Position numbers and translations under genes: made by a program. Under the pieces are notes generated by a model. That model had not been told where the DNA came from, searched no databases, and saw only the letters and a list, made by a program, of their open reading frames with translations. DNA of 27,544 nucleotides from Deltaproteobacteria bacterium (GTDB lineage Bacteria > Myxococcota > Polyangia > Polyangiales > B10-G4): assembly GCA_019312705.1 (NCBI GenBank), contig JAFDCW010000002.1, positions 1 through 27,544 on the forward strand, written 5' to 3'. This document shows positions 6,795 to 16,565 of the stretch, one piece after another (position 1 is the stretch's first letter; each line of letters opens with the position of its first letter).

Positions 6795-9700
6795 TTAGCG
6801 GCAGCGTCGGATGGCTCTGCGCACGTCTGCTGCGTCGAAGCCCCGGGGGGCGGCGGCCAGATAACGGCGGCCCAGGGCGCACACCTCTTCGCTCGGCCGG
6901 GCCGAGGCGATCTCAACGACGAGGAGCCCCATGGCTTCGACCGACGGAGGCGAGGCCGTGAGGGCGCGGCGCAATGACTCGACGGGGTTGCCGTTGAGGG
7001 CCATGGTCACCGCGGCGACGTACATGTGCGCGTCGGCGCAATCCTCATCGAGGGCGAGGGCGGCGGTCGCGATCGTCCGGGCGCTCGTGAAGTCATCGCG
7101 TTCGAAAGCGATGCCTGCGCGAGCCGCCTCGAGGCGGGCCATGAACGACGGCGGCAGGCCCCGGGCTTCAGCGGCTGACTTGGCCTGATCGAGCAACTCC
7201 TGCGCACCGGCGGTCGAAGCGGAGCGGGTGCGTGCGATGACGATGCCGAGCAGCGCCTCCGGGTTGTCGGCGTCGATGTCGATGACCCGTCTGAAGACCC
7301 TCGCGGCGGCCGTGTCCTTGAAAGCCTGGAGATTGGCCTGGCCGAGGGCGTTGAGAAGGCCCGGCTCCCTGCTTCGTCGCGCCATGCGCCGGAGGACGAG
7401 GACCGCCTCCCACCCTTTGCCCTCGAAAACCATCACCCGAGCCTTGGCCTGGTTGAGGAAGGGTCCCTCTCCCCCGGCCTCTTCGGCCCGGACGATCGCG
7501 GCCTTCATGGCTCCGAGATCTGAACCGCCCGCGACCGTGAGGAAGGCGAGCCCCGCGAGGGCTTGCCCGTCGTTTGCCGCAAGCTCGAGGACTCGCGCAA
7601 ACGCCCGCGAGGCGACCTCCTGATCGCCGGCGCGCAGGGCGGCTTCGCCGAGAGATCGGTGCACATCGGCCGAATCGGTCAGGCTCTCGGCGACGAGGCC
7701 CCAGGTCGCCATCGCCGCCGGCCACTCGTTCTTGGCGCCCTCGAGGTTTGCCCGCGCCGCGAGCAGGGGGACCGCAATCGCCACACCCTCCGGGCGTTGC
7801 ACGCGAAATGCCCGTTCGACCACTCCCCCCGCATCATCGACCCTCCGGAGGGCGATGAGGACCTCGACTAGGACCGGCACGACTTCTACGTTTGCCGGTG
7901 CTTGTTGGGCCACGGGTTCGAGGAGAATCGCGGCCCGTTCATTGTTTCCGCGGCGCGCCTCGATCGCGCCGAGGCGGGCCGATGCCCGGATGTTGAGGGC
8001 CGGGTCGGCCTCGCGGGCCTGCTGGTAGAAACCTAGGGCGGCTTCGATTTCGTTCGTGGCCTCGGCGACGCGACCCCGCATGAGAGTGGCGTGGGCCCCG
8101 GTGCCCGCTTCGGTGAGGGCGCTGACCGCGGCTTCGATGTCGCCCTGACCGAGGAAGGTAGCCACTCGGAGACGGGCTCGGCGCTGCTCGCGTATGCCCT
8201 CCTCGGGGAGGAGCGCGAGGGTCTCCGCGGCCTCGTCGTAGGCCTGCGCGTCGACGAAGACTTCTGCCAGGTCGAGGGTGAACTGCTCGTCTCCGGGCGG
8301 CCGGAGCGCCCGGGCCGCACGCCCCTCTTCGATGGCCGACGCTGGGGCCCCGTGGGTCGATGCATGCCAGGCCTTGATCAGATGAGCCCAGCCGCGCTGG
8401 GGAGCGGTGGCGGTGTCCGCGAGTTGGTCGAGGACGGCCGTCGCCTCTGCCGCCGCGGCGTCTGGGTCGCTATTGGCAAGTTTCAGAATGCGGGCCCGAG
8501 CAACGCGTACGTCGCCGGAGGCGTTGCCATCGGGAATGCCATCGAGGGCTGTTGTGGCGGCTTGAATGTCGCCGGCGCGAGCCTCGAAGTAGGCGTTGAG
8601 GGCCACGTAGCGCGGAGATGTCGGCCGGGCTTCACGGGCTCCTCGGCTGGCCTCGAGGGCGTTTTCATAGTCTGCTGCGGCGGCCGCGACGACGGCGAGG
8701 GTCCGCCGGACCTCGGGATTGGTTTGTGCCTGGAGAGGAAAGAGGGTGATGGCTCCCCGGGCCCGGCCGATGTCTCCTCGGGCAAGGGCGAAGTAGGCGC
8801 TGGCGATGATCGCGTCGCGGTGGTGAAGCTCTTCGCCCTCGAGCATGGCCAGCAATACTTCGGTGGCGGCGGCGGCTTCGGGCACCCCGTGATCGATCAG
8901 AAGCGTCGCCTGGAGGCGGGCTCGGAGAGCGACGTCCTCTGGGTCGGAGCCGTCATGATCGTCGGCGAGGTCGATGACCCGGTCGAGGCTGGTTCTCCGG
9001 CCATCTTCCTCCGCAACGACGAGCGCGGTCTGGATGCGTTCCTCGGCGCGGCCATCGAGCCAATAGAAGACACCGAGGAATGCGAGGATCCCGATGAAGA
9101 GCGGGACCGCGATGCCGATCGCGAAGAACAGGGCTCGGGAACCCTTCTTCTTCTGAGCCTGCTGACCCTGATGGTCAGGGACCGCAGCCCGCGAGGAGGC
9201 GACCGGGTGCGCGCTCGGCGATGCCCCGGGCATGGGCGCAGCCTGAGCGGGTTGCTGAGGCATGCCGGCACCGGGAACGGGCGACTCGGAGTAGTCCATC
9301 GGTCCCGCGGGGTCGACGGCTGGCGGCGCCGCGTAATCCGCGGGACCCCCGGGGGCGAAGACCGGTGCCGGCCTTTGCGCCGGCAGTGGGCGCGGGGCGG
9401 CGGAGGGAGGCGCTGCGTAGTCGGCCGGGCCTCCCGGGGCAAAGGCTGGCGGGGCCACCGACTCGGACCGCGCGATGGTTCGCTCTCCGGGCAGGTCTTC
9501 GAGAGGAGCGAAGGCGCTCGTAGCGGCCTGGACCGCAAAGTCGTCGTCGTCGCTGGAGCGCGCGTAGGTCGGGGCGTCTTCGGCGAAGTCGACCGGCGGA
9601 GAGGGCGCGAAGGCCGGGGCCGGGTCGTGGTACGGCGAATGGGAGATTGGCGGACGGATCTCGTCCACCTCGGAGAGATTCAGTTCGTTCGTGAGGGGCC

Positions 9701-10523
9701 CGTCCCCCGCGAGGTCGCCCGGGTCGGTGGCGATCTTCGCTTGGGGCGTCTGGGCCGCCGTGAGCTCCTCGGGGACAAACGCCGGGGCCATGGGCCGGGG
9801 GGGAATACTCGACGCCGGGGACGAATATCCCGGGGTCTGGGCGGCCTCAGGCGGTGCAGGGGGAAACTGCGAGTCGGGGGGCGCGGGAAACGCGGACCCC
9901 GAGGAAGGCCCGACCGGCGACGGCGGCATGTACGAGGGGGGCGGCGCCGCGGGGGGAGGCGGCATCTGACTGCCGGACTGGGGCGGTGGTGGGACCGACG
10001 GGGCGTGGGCCCTGGTGGCCTCGCCCGCGAGGTCCCCGGGGGCGTTCGAGTCGTACTGCCGCACCGAGCCGGTTACCACCTCGTCCCACAGGGGCGACTC
10101 GGTTTGCACCGTGGCGACCGCTTCGGGATCGAACCAACGGTCGATCGTGGTCGTGATGACGGGCTCTTCGGCAGCTACCTCGGACAGGAGTTCGCGCGCT
10201 TCTTCGTCACTCGGATCGAGCTCGAGGGCGCGCGTGAAGCTGTCCCGAGCTTTGTCGACTTGGCCATCGCGGAGATGAGCTTCACCGAGGAGTCGATGGG
10301 CCGGCGCTACCTCGGGACGGTCCCGAAGCACCGCCATCATCTCGGCACGGACCTCGTCGTGGCGAGAGAGCGCGAGCAAGGCCATGCCGAGCAGAACGCG
10401 CACTTCCGTCATCGCAGGGCGCGACAGCAGGATTCGCCGGCAAGCTCGGACCGCCTCCTGGTAGCGGCGCTCGGCGATCAACTGCTTGGCGCGGGCGCTA
10501 AGGTCCTCGGTCGAGGTGCCCAT
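6795..10523 (-). CDS. Large TPR membrane protein with proline-rich linker
   Basis: Predicted 1242-aa scaffold-type protein. N-terminal TPRs (about 5-115: YQEAVRACRRILLSRP, KARDSFTRALELDPSDEEA). Next comes a ~340-residue Pro/Ala-rich, acidic low-complexity linker containing FAPGGPADYAAPP twice (about 361-373 and 389-401) and PGDLAG(E/D) twice (about 162-168 and 268-274). One TM segment follows at about 463-489 (ALFFAIGIAVPLFIGILAFLG) after KKKGSR, then a long TPR array to the C-terminus (repeated ALR.GD/EAA..A and ALELAANDGQALAGLA patterns). Positive-inside rule puts the N-terminal TPRs and linker in the cytoplasm and the C-terminal TPRs outside. It is the last gene of the MoxR-DUF58-TgpA cluster, 53 bases after the transglutaminase stop, so it probably assembles with that envelope complex. 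No known catalytic motif; SD not obvious. Confidence 0.92.
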   Translation of the reverse strand: MGTSTEDLSARAKQLIAERRYQEAVRACRRILLSRPAMTEVRVLLGMALLALSRHDEVRAEMMAVLRDRPEVAPAHRLLGEAHLRDGQVDKARDSFTRALELDPSDEEARELLSEVAAEEPVITTTIDRWFDPEAVATVQTESPLWDEVVTGSVRQYDSNAPGDLAGEATRAHAPSVPPPPQSGSQMPPPPAAPPPSYMPPSPVGPSSGSAFPAPPDSQFPPAPPEAAQTPGYSSPASSIPPRPMAPAFVPEELTAAQTPQAKIATDPGDLAGDGPLTNELNLSEVDEIRPPISHSPYHDPAPAFAPSPPVDFAEDAPTYARSSDDDDFAVQAATSAFAPLEDLPGERTIARSESVAPPAFAPGGPADYAAPPSAAPRPLPAQRPAPVFAPGGPADYAAPPAVDPAGPMDYSESPVPGAGMPQQPAQAAPMPGASPSAHPVASSRAAVPDHQGQQAQKKKGSRALFFAIGIAVPLFIGILAFLGVFYWLDGRAEERIQTALVVAEEDGRRTSLDRVIDLADDHDGSDPEDVALRARLQATLLIDHGVPEAAAATEVLLAMLEGEELHHRDAIIASAYFALARGDIGRARGAITLFPLQAQTNPEVRRTLAVVAAAAADYENALEASRGAREARPTSPRYVALNAYFEARAGDIQAATTALDGIPDGNASGDVRVARARILKLANSDPDAAAAEATAVLDQLADTATAPQRGWAHLIKAWHASTHGAPASAIEEGRAARALRPPGDEQFTLDLAEVFVDAQAYDEAAETLALLPEEGIREQRRARLRVATFLGQGDIEAAVSALTEAGTGAHATLMRGRVAEATNEIEAALGFYQQAREADPALNIRASARLGAIEARRGNNERAAILLEPVAQQAPANVEVVPVLVEVLIALRRVDDAGGVVERAFRVQRPEGVAIAVPLLAARANLEGAKNEWPAAMATWGLVAESLTDSADVHRSLGEAALRAGDQEVASRAFARVLELAANDGQALAGLAFLTVAGGSDLGAMKAAIVRAEEAGGEGPFLNQAKARVMVFEGKGWEAVLVLRRMARRSREPGLLNALGQANLQAFKDTAAARVFRRVIDIDADNPEALLGIVIARTRSASTAGAQELLDQAKSAAEARGLPPSFMARLEAARAGIAFERDDFTSARTIATAALALDEDCADAHMYVAAVTMALNGNPVESLRRALTASPPSVEAMGLLVVEIASARPSEEVCALGRRYLAAAPRGFDAADVRRAIRRCR

Positions 10524-10576
10524 CGGGTTGCCTAGAGTAGTCGGCTGGAGCCCCGGGGGAAAGTAAAGAGCCGCCC

Positions 10577-12784
10577 TCAGGCCGAAGCTGGACGATTTTC
10601 GCCGATCCGGGAGATTTCTCGGCGCAGGCGATGCAGATCGGCGTCGGTCAGCACCTCAGCCCCCCAGCGGCTAGCCTCGTACCGGGCCGTGACCTCATCG
10701 ACAACGTCAGCCGGGGCAAAACCCAGGGCCCGGAGGCTCTCCGCGTGTTCTCGCGGGGTGCGAGTATCAGGGCGGGGGTGGCCGCGCCTCCGGAGGGCCT
10801 TTTCGAGGTCACGGTAGAGGGAGACCGCGATCCGAATGGTGGGGCTCTCCTCGGTCTCGCGGCGGCGGGAGCGGCGCCGGAGGAGCCGGGCCACAACCCA
10901 GCCACCGAGGCCGAGGAGCACGAAGGCCCCGGCGAACATCGCCCAGGGGCTCAGGGGCCCCCGAGGCGACGGGGCGGCGTCTGGGGCATGGCCGCCGTCA
11001 TCCACGAGGGATGAAACGGCCCGGCGGGCTTTCCACAGAAAGCGGAAGACTCGGCGCAGGCCATTGACCTGGGACCGGATGTCGTACCCGACGATATCGC
11101 TGGCCCACCGCGTGCGAATGGCGTCCATCATCGCCCGGACGTCGGCCATGAATCCAACATCCACGGCGAGCTCACCACGAGCAGGCGGGGTCGGGTCGAA
11201 GGTCACCCAGCGCCCGTCGAGATGAGCTTCGACCCAGCTGTGAGCGTCTCCTTGCCGCACGGCGTAGTACCCGCCGTAGGGGTTGTAGGTCGCGCCAGCA
11301 AAGCCCGTCACGTTGCGGGTCGGCACCCCGAGGCTCCGGAGCATTACCGACATCGCCGTCGAGTAGTACTCGCAGTGGCCGTAGCGGGCCTCGAAGAGGA
11401 ACGCCTCGAGAGGATCACCATCACCTACCGGGGGCATCTCGAGGGAGTAGCGGTAGAGGCCACTATCCCGGAGGTGGGCCTGAATCACGGCCGCCCGTTC
11501 ACGGTCGGTCGTGGCGTCGGTGGTGAGCCCAGCCGCGAGGGCGGCGACGCGGTCGATACGCTCCGGGAGCGCGAGGTAGCGGCCGCGCTCGTCGGCATCG
11601 AGTTCGTCGACGAAGACCTCCCCGGCATCGGACGACGCGTAGACCGTGTACCGGAGCCCCAGACCGTCGTCGTCGACGTATCGGTAGTCGCCCCCGGCCG
11701 AGGAGTTGACTTGTCGGGCGTGGTCTTCGGCCGCTGCGACGCGCGGCGGAATCGTCACGCCTACCGCACGTTCCGGAAGAAAGAGCACGGGTTCGTCGAG
11801 GCGATCGAGGATCACCTGGAGCTGCGCGTCCTGAAGCAACGCCTGACGCCGAATCGGGAAGTACTCGCCATCGGAGCGCATGGCGACGCTCTGGGCGGTG
11901 GTGCGCGTCCAACGTCGACCATCGTAGTGGTCGAAGGAAGTTCCGCGCATGCGCAGAGCGAGTTGGGCCGGGACGACCGCGGGCGCCGGGGTGCTTTGTC
12001 CGTCCTCATCGAGCGGGCCCAGCTTGATGCGCATGACGACCGTCGGGTCGTCTCGGATGACGCCAAAATCTCCCAACTCGATATTGCGTCCGAAACCGGC
12101 CGTCCGTTGCCCGCCGCGGCCCCCGAACGAAAGAAATCCGAGTCCCACCCGCGGGAACGCGAGGAAGAGGCCGACGGTGAGCAAGAAGATGGGAAGGGTC
12201 AGGGCCGCCGTTCCCAGGAGGAAGCCGGGGCCGACGATCCGTCGCGACGCGAGGACCCGGCGCACATCGGGACCGAGCGGCGCGCCGGTCTCTCCCTTCC
12301 GCCGACCTCCTTGGTACTTGCCCTCGATTTCGCTCCGGAGCTGGGAGAGCACCAGCATCCATGGAGTGGTGATCACGAAACCGACGAAGACGAATCCATA
12401 CGCGAGGTCCGTCGAAAGCACTGTCGCGGCGATCAAGTGAAGGAACGCCAGGATCGCGATGTGCTGGTAGTCCTTCGCGCTAGCGCGGTTGAAGAGGCGT
12501 GAAAGCTGAAGGAAAGCCGCGTACTCGATGCCGAGGGCGAGGAAGGGCCCACCGAGAACTCCTCGGACGGCCTGGAAGACGAAGAACGCGACGACCGCGG
12601 CGTTCCAGCCGCGGACCCATCCCGGAGAGCAGACCCTATCTCCCTCGGCGAAGAAGCTGCCCAGGTAGGCCACGACGATGAGGCCCTGGACGGCGATGCC
12701 CAGCTCACCGCCGAGGGTCAGCGCGTACAACCCGAGGGCAGCGATGAGGTAGGTGACGAGCTTATGCAGCAGAACGAAGCTCAC
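10577..12784 (-). CDS. TgpA-like membrane transglutaminase (DUF3488-transglutaminase)
   Basis: 735-aa membrane protein of the TgpA family. N-terminal hydrophobic segments (about 8-45, 62-95, 105-148, 188-210) form the DUF3488-type membrane part. A periplasmic transglutaminase-like domain follows with the papain-type triad visible: Cys471 in YGHCEYYSTAMSVMLRSLGVP, His515 in GDAHSWVEAH and Asp530 in WVTFDPTPP. A last TM is at 615-635, followed by a basic patch and a cytoplasmic DUF4129-like tail (REHAESLRALGFAPADV). GTG start at 12784 has SD GGAGGG (plus 12791-12796) six bases upstream and overlaps the DUF58 stop as GTGA. The MoxR-DUF58-TgpA gene order is a widespread cluster. TgpA is essential in Pseudomonas aeruginosa, but its substrate is not well defined and none can be assigned here. 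Confidence 0.94.
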   Translation of the reverse strand: MSFVLLHKLVTYLIAALGLYALTLGGELGIAVQGLIVVAYLGSFFAEGDRVCSPGWVRGWNAAVVAFFVFQAVRGVLGGPFLALGIEYAAFLQLSRLFNRASAKDYQHIAILAFLHLIAATVLSTDLAYGFVFVGFVITTPWMLVLSQLRSEIEGKYQGGRRKGETGAPLGPDVRRVLASRRIVGPGFLLGTAALTLPIFLLTVGLFLAFPRVGLGFLSFGGRGGQRTAGFGRNIELGDFGVIRDDPTVVMRIKLGPLDEDGQSTPAPAVVPAQLALRMRGTSFDHYDGRRWTRTTAQSVAMRSDGEYFPIRRQALLQDAQLQVILDRLDEPVLFLPERAVGVTIPPRVAAAEDHARQVNSSAGGDYRYVDDDGLGLRYTVYASSDAGEVFVDELDADERGRYLALPERIDRVAALAAGLTTDATTDRERAAVIQAHLRDSGLYRYSLEMPPVGDGDPLEAFLFEARYGHCEYYSTAMSVMLRSLGVPTRNVTGFAGATYNPYGGYYAVRQGDAHSWVEAHLDGRWVTFDPTPPARGELAVDVGFMADVRAMMDAIRTRWASDIVGYDIRSQVNGLRRVFRFLWKARRAVSSLVDDGGHAPDAAPSPRGPLSPWAMFAGAFVLLGLGGWVVARLLRRRSRRRETEESPTIRIAVSLYRDLEKALRRRGHPRPDTRTPREHAESLRALGFAPADVVDEVTARYEASRWGAEVLTDADLHRLRREISRIGENRPASA

Positions 12785-13866
12785 GGACCGCCCTCCGCGT
12801 CACCCGCATCTTGGGCGGTATCTTGGGCGCCCCGGGGGACTATCGGCACCGGGATGGAGCGCGAGGCACCGACCGGGACCGGATCGGAGGGATCGGCCGT
12901 CGTGAGTCGGGCGAGGAACGCCCAGATGGCGTCCGGGGTGCCGCCCGGAAACACGACTTCGGACCGAGCACCGCGGACCGCAACGTCGACCGCGGCTCCC
13001 CGGGTCAAGGCGGCCGCGGCGAGGGAAGCCGCCTCGCTCACGGCGTGTTCAAAACCGAGGTCCCAGCTCTCATCGGCGGCGGCGGGGCGGGCGTTGTCGA
13101 GGACGAGGGTCATGCGCGCCGCCGCGTCGCGCTCACGCTCCCGAACCACGATGCGCCCGAGGGCGGCGCTCCTTCGCCAGTGGATCGCTCGCGCCTCATC
13201 GCCGGGATGGTATTCTCGGAGCCCGGCAATCTCGGTACCCGGACCCACCCGCCCCACGGGGTGGTCCGCTCCGTCGTCGATGCCTCGGAGCAGCCCCTGG
13301 TCGATGTCGACCAGTTGCGGATACACCAGGAGCTCTTCGGGCCTCTCGTGGAGAAACGCCTTTTCGACGAGGCCGAAGGGATATCGGGTCCCTACCCGGA
13401 AGCCCGAAAGGGTGAGGATGCCGCGCTTCTGGGGAATGCGTTCGTAGGCAGCCTGAGTCATGCCTGCGGCAGGAATCTTGAGGAAATAGCACCGCCTATC
13501 GGTGGGCTCGTCCTCGGCGCGGTCTTCGACCTCGAGGGAGTAGCTCGGCAGCCGGCGTTTCACGTTGTCGACGTGCAGTTCGAAGAGGGTCGGCGTGCGC
13601 GCGAACGCGCGGGTCGGTAGCCGACGTGTCACCAAGACCCGCATGAGCGCGATCTCCGACAGGACCATGCTCAGAAGAAGCAGGCTGAGCATCAGCCCGA
13701 GCATGAGATAGAGGAGGTTGTTCCCGGTGTTCACCGCCGCGATGCCGACGCCGACGGTGACGAAGACGAAGGCCTTGCCCCCGCGCGTCAGCCGGGCCCG
13801 GCGGCGCGGCGCCGGAGCGCGCCGACGAAAACGCCTGCGGAGCCCCGCCAAGGCCGCGGCGATCAT
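12781..13866 (-). CDS. DUF58 membrane protein
   Basis: 361-aa DUF58-family protein. Basic N-terminus (RRRFRRRAPAPRRRAR), two close TM helices (about 32-48 and 51-75), a beta-rich stretch, then the family hallmark LREYHPGDEARAIHW (216-230) followed by RRSAALGRIVVRERE, and a VWA-like segment starting TLVLDNARPA. These proteins regularly accompany MoxR ATPases, which are thought to act on VWA/DUF58 partners as chaperones. ATG at 13866 is 22 bases after the MoxR stop; no clear SD. The stop overlaps the GTG of the transglutaminase gene by four bases, implying coupled translation. Confidence 0.93.
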   Translation of the reverse strand: MIAAALAGLRRRFRRRAPAPRRRARLTRGGKAFVFVTVGVGIAAVNTGNNLLYLMLGLMLSLLLLSMVLSEIALMRVLVTRRLPTRAFARTPTLFELHVDNVKRRLPSYSLEVEDRAEDEPTDRRCYFLKIPAAGMTQAAYERIPQKRGILTLSGFRVGTRYPFGLVEKAFLHERPEELLVYPQLVDIDQGLLRGIDDGADHPVGRVGPGTEIAGLREYHPGDEARAIHWRRSAALGRIVVRERERDAAARMTLVLDNARPAAADESWDLGFEHAVSEAASLAAAALTRGAAVDVAVRGARSEVVFPGGTPDAIWAFLARLTTADPSDPVPVGASRSIPVPIVPRGAQDTAQDAGDAEGGP

Positions 13867-13888
13867 TGATGTGGCTTTGTATCCCGCA

Positions 13889-14875
13889 CTAGACGGGCAC
13901 GGCCAAGGTGCTGAGGAGGTCGCGAATGACGCGCTCGGCGTCGTCGCGGCGCCCGGCGGTGTCGCGGCCCCCGGCGACGCGGACCCGATGAGCCAGGACG
14001 GGGACCGCCAACGCCTTCACGTCGTCCGGCGTGACGTAGGTTCGGCCCACGACCAAGGCGTGAGCGCGGGCGGCGCGCTCGAAGGCGAGGGCCCCTCGGG
14101 TCGAGGCGCCGAGGGAGAGCATCGGGCTGTCGCGGGTCGCGACGACGATGTCGTGCAGATAGTCGAGGACCGACTCTTCGATGCGGACCCGGTCCACGGC
14201 CTCCTGGGCCGCGACCAAGGCCGCCTCGTCGACCACGGCTGTGAGCTTGTCCGTCGGCTCACCGCCACGCCGCCCTGCGAGGACGCGGCGCTCGACTTCC
14301 TTGGATGGATAGCCGATCGACAAGCGCATCAAGAACCGGTCGAGCTGCGACTCGGGCAAGGGGTACGTGCCGTAGAACTCCTCGGGGTTTTGCGTCGCGA
14401 CCACGAAGAAGGGCTCCTCGAGAGTGCGCGTAACGCCGTCGATCGAGACCTGCCGCTCGTCCATCGCCTCGAGGAGGGCGCTCTGGGTCTTCGGCGTCGT
14501 ACGGTTGATCTCGTCCGCGAGAAGAACGTTGGTGAACACCGGGCCCGGTCGGAACGAAAACTCACCCTGGTTCTGTTGGTAGATCGAGCCGCCGAGGACG
14601 TCGGCAGGCATCAAGTCGCTGGTGAACTGAAGACGCCGAAAATCGACCCCGACGGAGCGCGCGAGGGCGCGGGCGAGGGTCGTCTTGCCGACCCCGGGCA
14701 CGTCTTCGATGAGGAGATGTCCCCGGGCAAAGAGCGAGGTTACGGCGAGCTCCACGACCCCGCGCTTGCCCTCGAGGGCCTCCCCGACGTTCGCGACGAT
14801 GCGTGCGGCGACGTCCGCGGCGCCGGCGTCGATGGGAGTGGCGGCTTGCACGGCGATGGAATGTAGCACGGTCAC
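13889..14875 (-). CDS. MoxR-family AAA+ ATPase
   Basis: About 328 aa, cytosolic hexamer-forming AAA+ ATPase of the MoxR subgroup. Walker A DVPGVGKTTLARA (58-70), Walker B NVLLADEINRTTPKTQSALLEAM (116-138), sensor-1 ATQNPEEFYGTYPLPESQLDRF (160-181) and a C-terminal lid domain. Predicted to remodel the DUF58 protein encoded immediately downstream. The open frame extends to 15091, but its first ~70 residues are Arg/Ser/Pro-rich shadow inside the histidine kinase gene. A GTG at 14875 was chosen because it lies just outside the upstream gene (28 bases from its stop) and gives the normal family length. GTGs at 14869 and 14851 are alternatives, and none has a strong SD. Confidence 0.93.
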   Translation of the reverse strand: MTVLHSIAVQAATPIDAGAADVAARIVANVGEALEGKRGVVELAVTSLFARGHLLIEDVPGVGKTTLARALARSVGVDFRRLQFTSDLMPADVLGGSIYQQNQGEFSFRPGPVFTNVLLADEINRTTPKTQSALLEAMDERQVSIDGVTRTLEEPFFVVATQNPEEFYGTYPLPESQLDRFLMRLSIGYPSKEVERRVLAGRRGGEPTDKLTAVVDEAALVAAQEAVDRVRIEESVLDYLHDIVVATRDSPMLSLGASTRGALAFERAARAHALVVGRTYVTPDDVKALAVPVLAHRVRVAGGRDTAGRRDDAERVIRDLLSTLAVPV

Positions 14876-14903
14876 CGCGCCACAACGGCGCCGGGACCTC
14901 GCT

Positions 14904-16565
14904 TCATTCCTCGGGCGTGGATGGGGGACCGCTCGTCGGGATCGACAGGACGATGGTCGTGCCTCCCCGTGCCGACGCATCGTAGTGGACCTCACCCCCG
15001 TGGGCACGGACGAGGGAACGGGCGAGGGACAGCGCCAGTCCCATTCCACCGATTCGATGACCGGACACGGAAATGATCGAGTGAAAGGCATCGAAAACCC
15101 GCTGGCGGTCCTCGTCCTGGACCGGGGGCCCGCTGTCGGTCACGGCGACCCGGACCGCGCCGGCGGCGCTGCGCGCCGAGAGCCGAATCGCCCCGCCCTC
15201 CATGGCGCGGGTGGCGTGGCGGAAGAGGCAGAGTAGGGCCTGGACGATACGCGCGCGGTCGATGTGCACCGGGGGCAGGCCAGGCTCGAGCTCTTCTTCG
15301 ATGGTGAACCCATCACCGATTCCGGTCCGGAGGGCCACCAGGTCCCGGCCCTGCCTGGTGGCCTCCGCGAGCAACGCCACGGTCGGTGTCCACTCGCGGC
15401 GAAGGGGCAGGCGTCCGGCATCGAGGCGCGCGGTGTCGATGATGTCGTTGAGCAGCTCGAGGAGTTCAGAGCCGCTGCGCTGAATGACAGCCACGTTCTC
15501 TAGCTGCCCCGGGGTTAGTTCCCCGCCGATGTCCGAGGTGAGGAGTTCGGAGAAGCCCATGATGGAGTTGAGGGGGCTCCGGAGGTCGTGACTCATCGAC
15601 GCCATGAAGATGGTCTTCTGAGCCTGCCTCTCTTCGATCGTCGTCTTCACTCGACGCTCCACGTCCACACTCTCGCGCAACCTCTCGATGACTCGATCGA
15701 GCTCGCCTTGGATCTCGCGGACGGCCAGATCGAGGTCCGAACCCGGGGCGGCCGCCTCCGGGTCTGATTCCGTCACGAGTTGCATGCCCGGGGTGTCGGC
15801 CGCGACGGATACTCGCCGCCGGAGGCTCTCGACGTCGCCCACGAGGGCGAGGGCCGCCCGAGAAGAGAGGCGGTGCACAAAGAAGCACAGGCCGACGGTG
15901 GTGAAGAGGCCTGCGCCGAGGGTGAGGGCGGACCAGGACCCCGGCGCGCCACGGAGAGCCATGGCCGTCGCCGCCAGGCCGACGCTGCCCACCACCGCCG
16001 CCGCGTGAAACGACGCGAGGCGCTCATAGGGCGCGGCGGGTATCGGGGCGAGTTCGGCGGGCGGGAAGGCGGTGACCCACGGCCTCATGGAACGGAGGAT
16101 GCCGAGGGACTGGGGCACCGCGCCGGCCGCGGCGACGCCCAAAGCGAAGAGCGCTACGGCGAGCGTCGTCACCGTGATTCCGAGGGCCCAGGGAAAGAGG
16201 GCGATGGCCATCACCCAGGCGAACCCGATGATGACCTTCATCCGGCGACCGGCCTGGACCGCGTCGCTCAAGGCCGTCGGCGATGGCGGCAGCGCATCGT
16301 CACCGCTCTCGCGGTGAACCGCGACACGAAAGAGGGGCGCCGTGCGGTGCATGGTCTCGGCCGTCGCCGCGAGCATCGCAACGAAGGGGATCAGGAGCGA
16401 GGCCATGAAGAGCCCGGTTGGGCCCCCAGCCTCGAGGGCGGCTCCGCCGGGATCTCCAAGAACGACGAAGCCGAGGAGCAGCCCCCCCTGGACCACCCAA
16501 ATGGCCCCGCCGAGGCCGGCCATCGCGAGGGCGACTCGGCGAGGAGTGGGAAGTTCAGCGCTCAT
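14904..16565 (-). CDS. Membrane histidine kinase with degenerate ATP-binding motifs
   Basis: 553 aa. Five or more hydrophobic segments (about 12-37, 52-70, 111-150, 186-204, 212-232), a coiled linker, HisKA with SMSHDLRSPLNSIMGFSELL (phosphoacceptor about His326), then a HATPase_c-like domain. The HATPase deviates at key places. The N-box Asn found in the neighbouring kinase (NLGTNALKFT) is replaced by His (CLFRHATRAM), and the G1 box is DSGPPV instead of DxGxG. The G2 region GGMGLALSLA is kept. It may therefore be a weak or inactive kinase partnered with the upstream one, which has a very similar HisKA region (LRxPLNSIxGF). ATG at 16565 has AGAGG six bases upstream and overlaps the upstream gene by 11 bases; a GTG at 16568 is possible. 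No sensor domain or receiver is fused. Confidence 0.92.
   Translation of the reverse strand: MSAELPTPRRVALAMAGLGGAIWVVQGGLLLGFVVLGDPGGAALEAGGPTGLFMASLLIPFVAMLAATAETMHRTAPLFRVAVHRESGDDALPPSPTALSDAVQAGRRMKVIIGFAWVMAIALFPWALGITVTTLAVALFALGVAAAGAVPQSLGILRSMRPWVTAFPPAELAPIPAAPYERLASFHAAAVVGSVGLAATAMALRGAPGSWSALTLGAGLFTTVGLCFFVHRLSSRAALALVGDVESLRRRVSVAADTPGMQLVTESDPEAAAPGSDLDLAVREIQGELDRVIERLRESVDVERRVKTTIEERQAQKTIFMASMSHDLRSPLNSIMGFSELLTSDIGGELTPGQLENVAVIQRSGSELLELLNDIIDTARLDAGRLPLRREWTPTVALLAEATRQGRDLVALRTGIGDGFTIEEELEPGLPPVHIDRARIVQALLCLFRHATRAMEGGAIRLSARSAAGAVRVAVTDSGPPVQDEDRQRVFDAFHSIISVSGHRIGGMGLALSLARSLVRAHGGEVHYDASARGGTTIVLSIPTSGPPSTPEE

Noticed and set aside
8091..10535. 814-codon plus-strand open frame opposite the TPR gene
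   Set aside because: Gly/Arg-rich translation without domains, complementary to the Pro/Ala-rich linker and TPRs of a well-supported gene.
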